A stretch of 10,280 nucleotides of DNA, taken from contig JACQHI010000427.1 of the NCBI GenBank assembly GCA_016199105.1, positions 1 to 10,280 on the forward strand. Reading direction: 5' to 3'. Below the pieces are notes generated by a model. The model ran no database searches and was not told the DNA's origin. It worked only from the letters and a program-made list of their open reading frames with translations. Source of the DNA: Lentisphaerota bacterium (lineage in GTDB: Bacteria > Verrucomicrobiota > Kiritimatiellia > JAAZAB01). Every line of letters starts with the position of its first letter. The stretch's first letter is position 1. This document shows positions 6,859 through 10,280 of this stretch, one piece after another. The position numbers were made by a program, and so were the translations under genes.

Positions 6859-8117
6859 CCAAGCACCCCACCGGCGAAAAGCACATAGAGATTCGGATCG
6901 CCCTGCCAGGTCCGAAGCCCCGGATGCTTGTCTCCCGCGATAATATCGGTGGAGCCATCCTCGGCTTTCGCGAAGCAAAGGACTTTCGCGGCATCCTTGG
7001 GTTTGATGAGGCTCAAAAGAACCGGAGAATGCGTCGCCATGAGCACTTGGGCGTCATAGACGGAAGACAACGATTGAAAGACCGTCTCGGCCGCCTTGGG
7101 ATGAATGCCGTTCTCCGGCTCCTCGATCAGGTAAAGCCCCTTAAATTCCGGCAGGTAGGCCGGCAAGGTGAGAGCCAGCAGACGAAGTGTTCCGTCCGAC
7201 GCCATCCATGAAGGGATTTCGAGGCCGTTGTCATATTTCAGCATCAGATACCGATGCTTGTCGTCCTCGCGTTCCACCGTGCGGATGTCCTGAAGGTCGG
7301 GCAGCGCCGTTCGAAGATGGCGCACCCAATCGCAAAACCGGGGTTCGTTGGCCTGCTTCAATTCTTCGACAACCCATGGCAAGTTCGAGCCGTCCGTCTT
7401 GAACCCCTTTCCCTGCTTGGGGGGACTCGCCTTGCGAATCAACTGGCTATTCAACACAAAAGTCTGGACACCCTCTGTCAGGAACGTCTTCAGCCAAGTC
7501 GAGACAGGAAAGCTGACTTCATCGGCCGGCAAATTAGCCAGCGCCGACTTCTTGGGCGACTGTCGGTAGGACGGATTGTAGCCCTTTGCTGTTTCCGCCA
7601 TGTAGTTGTCATTCCCGTCAATCACCTTGCTGACCACCAGACGCTGACGGTTCTTGGCTTTTCGTTTTGGAAGCATAATCGTATCCGGTTCGGGCCTGAG
7701 AAGCGGAAAAAAGTCGCGCTGCGCCTCCGGTTCTTGATTCGGACAGATCAACCAGACCCGCTCCGTGAGCAAACCGATCCCTTCGCCGACAACATCCAGG
7801 CCAACGGCAACTTCGTAACGCACATGGGAAAGGTCCGGCTCCTCGATGCGCCCAATCAATCCCGAAGGAATAGCCACTTCAAGGGCCAATTCAAAGGAAT
7901 CGCCTTTTTTCATCCAAAGCAAGTCCTGGGGATTGTTTGAACGATCCCGCACCGCCGTTTCCACGCCTTTTGTCACAATATCGCCAAGCAAAGACACCCC
8001 GTCGAGAAAGGTCGTCTTGCCCGTTGCGTTGGCGCCAACCAGAAGCTGAAACGGATCGACCCTCTGATCCACGTATCGCAAACAGCGATAGCGTAAAGCC
8101 TGTATTTTGCCGATCAT
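6855..8117 (-). CDS. AAA_21 family ATPase (RecF/SMC-like), defence-associated
   Basis: A 420-residue ABC-type ATPase of the AAA_21/AAA_15 class. The N-terminus IGKIQALRYRCLRYVD is the usual first strand of RecF/SMC-like ATPases. The motifs follow: Walker A GANATGKTT (28-36), signature-like MASDGTLRLL (305-314), Walker B YLIEEPENGIHP (329-340) and H-switch ATHSP (361-365). The C-terminus ends with DPNLYVLFAGGVLG, a tail that from memory is typical of ATPases encoded just before a TOPRIM-like partner, including MAD3 of the methylation-associated defence system. GGAGG (8128-8124) lies 6 nt before the ATG and fixes the start. It sits 18 nt after the preceding gene and overlaps the next by ATGA, so the three are surely one operon. 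It is expected to sense a phage or DNA signal and control the following effector; direct evidence for the trigger is lacking. Confidence 0.9.
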   Translation of the reverse strand: MIGKIQALRYRCLRYVDQRVDPFQLLVGANATGKTTFLDGVSLLGDIVTKGVETAVRDRSNNPQDLLWMKKGDSFELALEVAIPSGLIGRIEEPDLSHVRYEVAVGLDVVGEGIGLLTERVWLICPNQEPEAQRDFFPLLRPEPDTIMLPKRKAKNRQRLVVSKVIDGNDNYMAETAKGYNPSYRQSPKKSALANLPADEVSFPVSTWLKTFLTEGVQTFVLNSQLIRKASPPKQGKGFKTDGSNLPWVVEELKQANEPRFCDWVRHLRTALPDLQDIRTVEREDDKHRYLMLKYDNGLEIPSWMASDGTLRLLALTLPAYLPEFKGLYLIEEPENGIHPKAAETVFQSLSSVYDAQVLMATHSPVLLSLIKPKDAAKVLCFAKAEDGSTDIIAGDKHPGLRTWQGDPNLYVLFAGGVLG

Positions 8118-8123
8118 TCTCTT

Positions 8124-8128
8124 CCTCC
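8124..8128 (-). promoter_or_regulatory. Ribosome-binding site of the AAA_21 ATPase gene
   Basis: GGAGG on the minus strand, 6 nt before the ATG at 8117. It supports that start in the short 18-nt gap after the preceding gene. Confidence 0.75.
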
Positions 8129-8135
8129 GCTTCTG

Positions 8136-9866
8136 TCAGGTCATCGGTCGTGCTTTGGCGGCTACAGACGCGATGGCATCCAACTTCTCTTTTATTTCTG
8201 CGCCGATACCGTCCTTCGCAACGAACTTGGCGAGTTTGTAGTACTCGTTCTTCCGCAACACCAGAGGCACCCCGAGTTTCGCGGAGAAGGTCTTGAACAG
8301 AGGGTCGAGGAAATCGTCGGTTGCCTTGATATCGTCCGTCCATGGGCCTGGTTTGTCGAGTGTGCCAAGAGCGCCTGTCACTTCCGCAATGGCGGCTTTC
8401 ATCGCCTCAAGGCGTTGTTGCCGCGCGGCACGGCCAAAAAGGTCGTCGGAGACGTCGGAGACTGCGTACGCCAGGAGAACGTCTTCGCGGCAGAAGTAGT
8501 TCTCGACCTCGCGTTTACGCCACATCGTTTCGACCAGTGGCGTCCCCGTCTGCAATTCCTTATCCAGCCGGTCAAAAATGGCCACGGCAACAAGATCGCT
8601 CTTGGCTTCCCGTAGGCCAAAGAAGTGGTCCCGGGCGCGTTGCGGGAGGTTGGTGGAAATCGGATGGAGGAATGGAGTGGCAAGATGCGACCGCGCAGGG
8701 TGTTCCATGGTTTCGGCGAATACCCGCAGGATATCCAAGTCCGTCGTGTTTTCCAGATAGAGAACCCATCCCTTCTGCTCTGCTTGATAGTACTGGTCGA
8801 ACCCAATATCCGTGAGCGCCTTGAGCAGTTGGGCGCCTTTGTCGTTGATCGTGTGGGGGCGGCCGATGAAAGCGACGACTCGTCCCCGATTGGCCGCTTC
8901 GTTGAGCACGATTTCCGAGTGACTGGCGGCGATGATCTGAGACCCCTGCGCCTCGGCGACTTCTGTCAGCAGGTTGAATATCTGGCGTTGGCGGAGAATC
9001 TCCAAGTGGGCATCCGGTTCATCCAGCAAGAGCGCGCTCTTGGGGTGCGCGTACAGATAGGCAAGCAGTAATAGTGTTTGCTGCAAACCGCGCCCTGAAC
9101 TGGATATATCCAGTTCGTTACCCTCGGTGTCCTTATAGGCCATGGTGATTTCACTCCGGACCGGGTTCAGGACCGGCGGAATCAACTCCACGCCAAACAG
9201 GGTCTTGATATGCGCGACCACGCGTTGCCACGGAGTCGTATCCTTTGCCCCGCTCACGTTCTGGCAGAGATTCCGGAGAACCTGCGCCGTTTGCCCCTGG
9301 CCAATCAGCACACCGATCTCGCCCGGTTGCTTGACGAACTCCCGATCCGCCAAGCCCGACATGGGTGGCAGATACGCTATGCGGTGAGCCACCGCCCGCT
9401 CCGGGACGGTCATCCACTCAGGATCGGCGCCTGCTCCGATGCGAAGCGCCCGGCAGTAGAAAGACTCTTCGTTGGCATAGTCGAACTCCAAACCGCACTT
9501 CCATTCCTGCCCCTCGGTAATGCCGTGGACCACGAGCTCGATGCGGACGTTATCCGTGCGCTGCTTGCCGTTCCCGCGAGTGGTCTCGCGAACATGCAGA
9601 TCCTTCCAAAGCAGAAGCGCGTTAGGAATGGGTAGCGCCATCAGGTCCTTACGGTTGATGGTGACCCCAGGGCGCTTCTTGGGGGTCTTGCCGCTCGTGC
9701 CATATTCGGTGACCCATGCGCGCAGTCCGGCATCCCATAGCGCCAACGCCTGCAGCGCCGTGGTCTTGCCCATGTTATTCGGGCCGATCAGCACGACCGC
9801 CTGCCCCAATTCGACGGTGGCGTCGGTGAAACGCTTGAAGTTGCGCATTTCCAGCTTCGTGAACAT
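8136..9866 (-). CDS. AAA ATPase with C-terminal TOPRIM/DUF4435-like domain (OLD-like or fused PARIS-like)
   Basis: A 576-residue protein. Residues 1-330 form an ABC-type ATPase: MFTKLEMRNFKRF, Walker A GPNNMGKTT (28-36), signature SSSGRGLQQ (255-263), Walker B ALLLDEPDAHLE (278-289) and H-switch ASHSE (314-318). Residues about 365-470 look like a TOPRIM domain: YLENTTDLDIL (370-380, with E372 and D376/D378), a strand ending IFDRLDKE (430-437), and REVENYF (452-458), a motif seen in DUF4435/AriB and in OLD nucleases. The usual DxD is spaced as DRLD, so the metal site may be altered. OLD family proteins are ATP-controlled nucleases. PARIS uses an ATPase (AriA) that releases a TOPRIM tRNase (AriB), and fused versions are known. 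I cannot decide between these by eye. The strong GGAGGA site at 9882-9874 fixes the start. Confidence 0.85.
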   Translation of the reverse strand: MFTKLEMRNFKRFTDATVELGQAVVLIGPNNMGKTTALQALALWDAGLRAWVTEYGTSGKTPKKRPGVTINRKDLMALPIPNALLLWKDLHVRETTRGNGKQRTDNVRIELVVHGITEGQEWKCGLEFDYANEESFYCRALRIGAGADPEWMTVPERAVAHRIAYLPPMSGLADREFVKQPGEIGVLIGQGQTAQVLRNLCQNVSGAKDTTPWQRVVAHIKTLFGVELIPPVLNPVRSEITMAYKDTEGNELDISSSGRGLQQTLLLLAYLYAHPKSALLLDEPDAHLEILRQRQIFNLLTEVAEAQGSQIIAASHSEIVLNEAANRGRVVAFIGRPHTINDKGAQLLKALTDIGFDQYYQAEQKGWVLYLENTTDLDILRVFAETMEHPARSHLATPFLHPISTNLPQRARDHFFGLREAKSDLVAVAIFDRLDKELQTGTPLVETMWRKREVENYFCREDVLLAYAVSDVSDDLFGRAARQQRLEAMKAAIAEVTGALGTLDKPGPWTDDIKATDDFLDPLFKTFSAKLGVPLVLRKNEYYKLAKFVAKDGIGAEIKEKLDAIASVAAKARPMT

Positions 9867-9873
9867 GACCTAT

Positions 9874-9882
9874 TCCTCCTCC
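9874..9882 (-). promoter_or_regulatory. Ribosome-binding site of the ATPase-TOPRIM gene
   Basis: The minus strand reads GGAGGAGGA here, 7 nt before the ATG at 9866. It is a near-ideal Shine-Dalgarno sequence, embedded in the last codons (Glu-Glu-Glu) of the upstream short ORF, so the two are probably coupled. Confidence 0.8.
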
Positions 9883-9905
9883 GTTGCCCCGCCGCCGCGG
9901 CCCAT

Positions 9906-9968
9906 GCGTCTTCGTTCGGAAGCTTTCGGCTTCGCCAAGGCTACGCCGGACAAGACGGCGGGACCAGT
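9906..9968. repeat. REP-like hairpin element inserted in frame
   Basis: A 63-bp block separates CDNRCR from MGRG in the short ORF. Its core has imperfect terminal inverted repeats: GTCTTCGTTCGG (9908-9919) and CCGGACAAGAC (9946-9956), which match with one gap and one mismatch. Inside is a smaller hairpin, GGCTTCGCC. The length is a multiple of three, so the reading frame survives. The sequence resembles short palindromic repeats scattered in many bacterial genomes, but no second copy lies in this window. Confidence 0.5.
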
Positions 9969-10051
9969 ACGGCACCTATTATCACAGTTGATGATGAAAT
10001 CCAACTCTTCTGCCGTCAACCCGGAGTGAACCGCCAGCTTCCCCATAACCC

Positions 10052-10192
10052 TCATACAATCCTCGGAGTTCTGGCGGCCGCGTCGAGTCGCCGGTGGAGA
10101 AACGACACCATGGTGAGCAGATCGAGCGCATCCTGCTCGGTGATGTTCCACAGGATTTTCGGTGACCTTTCGGCAGCCGTGCGGGGCGGCAT
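10052..10192 (-). CDS. Small hypothetical protein, possibly longer and cut by the window edge
   Basis: Forty-six codons from the ATG at 10192, ending with GTATGA, where the stop overlaps the start of the next short ORF. The part SPKILWNITEQDALDLLTMVSFLHRRLDAA is amphipathic, helical and protein-like. The same frame stays open upstream to the window edge, but that part is rich in Pro, Arg and Ser and looks untranslated. No ribosome-binding site is seen before the ATG. I do not recognise the family. The tight coupling to the cluster suggests a first gene of the operon, a regulator, or the end of a broken gene whose frame continues into the next ORF. Confidence 0.4.
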   Translation of the reverse strand: MPPRTAAERSPKILWNITEQDALDLLTMVSFLHRRLDAAARTPRIV

Positions 10193-10280
10193 TATTTTGT
10201 GGCGCGGGTGTGAACGACTGGGTTGATGGCTGGTGCGTTTCCTTTCAGGGGGGACCAACGCCGGCGGCGGTTGCCTGATA

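Larger units (their letters stand above)
9870..10055 (-). pseudogene. Short ORF with Eco57I-type methylase-like tail, interrupted by a hairpin element
   Basis: Sixty-one codons from an ATG that overlaps the upstream stop as ATGA. Residues 11-23, SGLTAEELDFIIN, closely resemble the C-terminal end of many Eco57I-type DNA methyltransferases, which from memory continue YDIKYRMG and an acidic tail. Here the continuation is CDNRCR (24-29), then 21 foreign residues (30-50), then MGRGGGATEEE. Removing the 63-nt insert restores the expected order. The ORF is far too short for a methylase, so it is either the last piece of a lost one or a small protein sharing this tail. Its stop is 3 nt from the next start and its glutamate codons carry that gene's ribosome-binding site. 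Expression is uncertain. Confidence 0.45.

Noticed and set aside
6859..6978. 40-residue N-terminal extension of the TOPRIM-like/DprA protein from a start at 6978
   Set aside because: It lies wholly inside the 3' end of the AAA_21 ATPase gene in another frame and has Arg/Gly-rich shadow composition. The ATG at 6858 with ATGA coupling and an upstream GGGG site is far better.
7254..7940. Open frame of 228 codons on the plus strand
   Set aside because: Antisense to the AAA_21 ATPase, whose Walker motifs and coupling are clear.
10193..10258. TTG start at 10258 giving a 68-codon version of the small right-edge ORF
   Set aside because: The added part is Pro/Arg/Ser/His rich with no good ribosome-binding site. 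The ATG at 10192 is the more likely start if the ORF is real.

Overview
This window most likely comes from an uncultured anaerobic bacterium with moderately high G+C. Two uroporphyrinogen-decarboxylase (URO-D) superfamily genes, one with methylcobamide-methyltransferase zinc ligands, fit lineages rich in corrinoid-type methyltransferases, such as Verrucomicrobiota/Kiritimatiellota or Planctomycetota relatives. That placement is an inference from gene content only. No rRNA, tRNA, CRISPR array or transposase gene was seen.

Plus-strand half (2-5644): the window opens inside hsdR, the motor subunit of a type I restriction-modification system, with Walker A and DEAH motifs and the C-terminal region but no nuclease domain, which lies off the left edge. 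About 300 bp without a convincing gene follows, then a fused winged-helix/minimal nucleotidyltransferase protein, an 11-codon leader ORF, a URO-D-like protein lacking the zinc ligands, a patch of 8-bp tandem repeats plus an AT-rich hairpin, and a second, MtaA/CmuA-like URO-D protein.

Minus-strand half (10280-5641): a compact co-directional cluster runs towards the URO-D genes. It starts with two very small ORFs at the right edge. The second looks like a methylase C-terminal tail interrupted in frame by a small hairpin element. Three full genes follow with 3-18 nt gaps or a 4-nt overlap: an AAA ATPase with a C-terminal TOPRIM/DUF4435-like region (OLD-like or fused PARIS-like), an SMC/RecF-like AAA_21 ATPase, and a protein that appears to join a TOPRIM-like effector domain (similar, from memory, to MAD4 of the methylation-associated defence system) to a complete DprA/SLOG-type Rossmann domain. 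The cluster ends exactly at the second URO-D gene: both stop codons share the palindrome TTAA.

Interpretation: with hsdR at the other end, the window reads as a defence island around a small block of corrinoid-type metabolic genes. The best candidate for something new is the ATPase / TOPRIM-like-DprA fusion pair (5641-8117), possibly working with the upstream ATPase-TOPRIM gene. ATPases of this kind often sense or load onto DNA, TOPRIM-like partners cut or modify nucleic acid, and SLOG/DprA domains bind nucleotides or single-stranded DNA. All functional statements rest on reading motifs by eye; no homology search was run.
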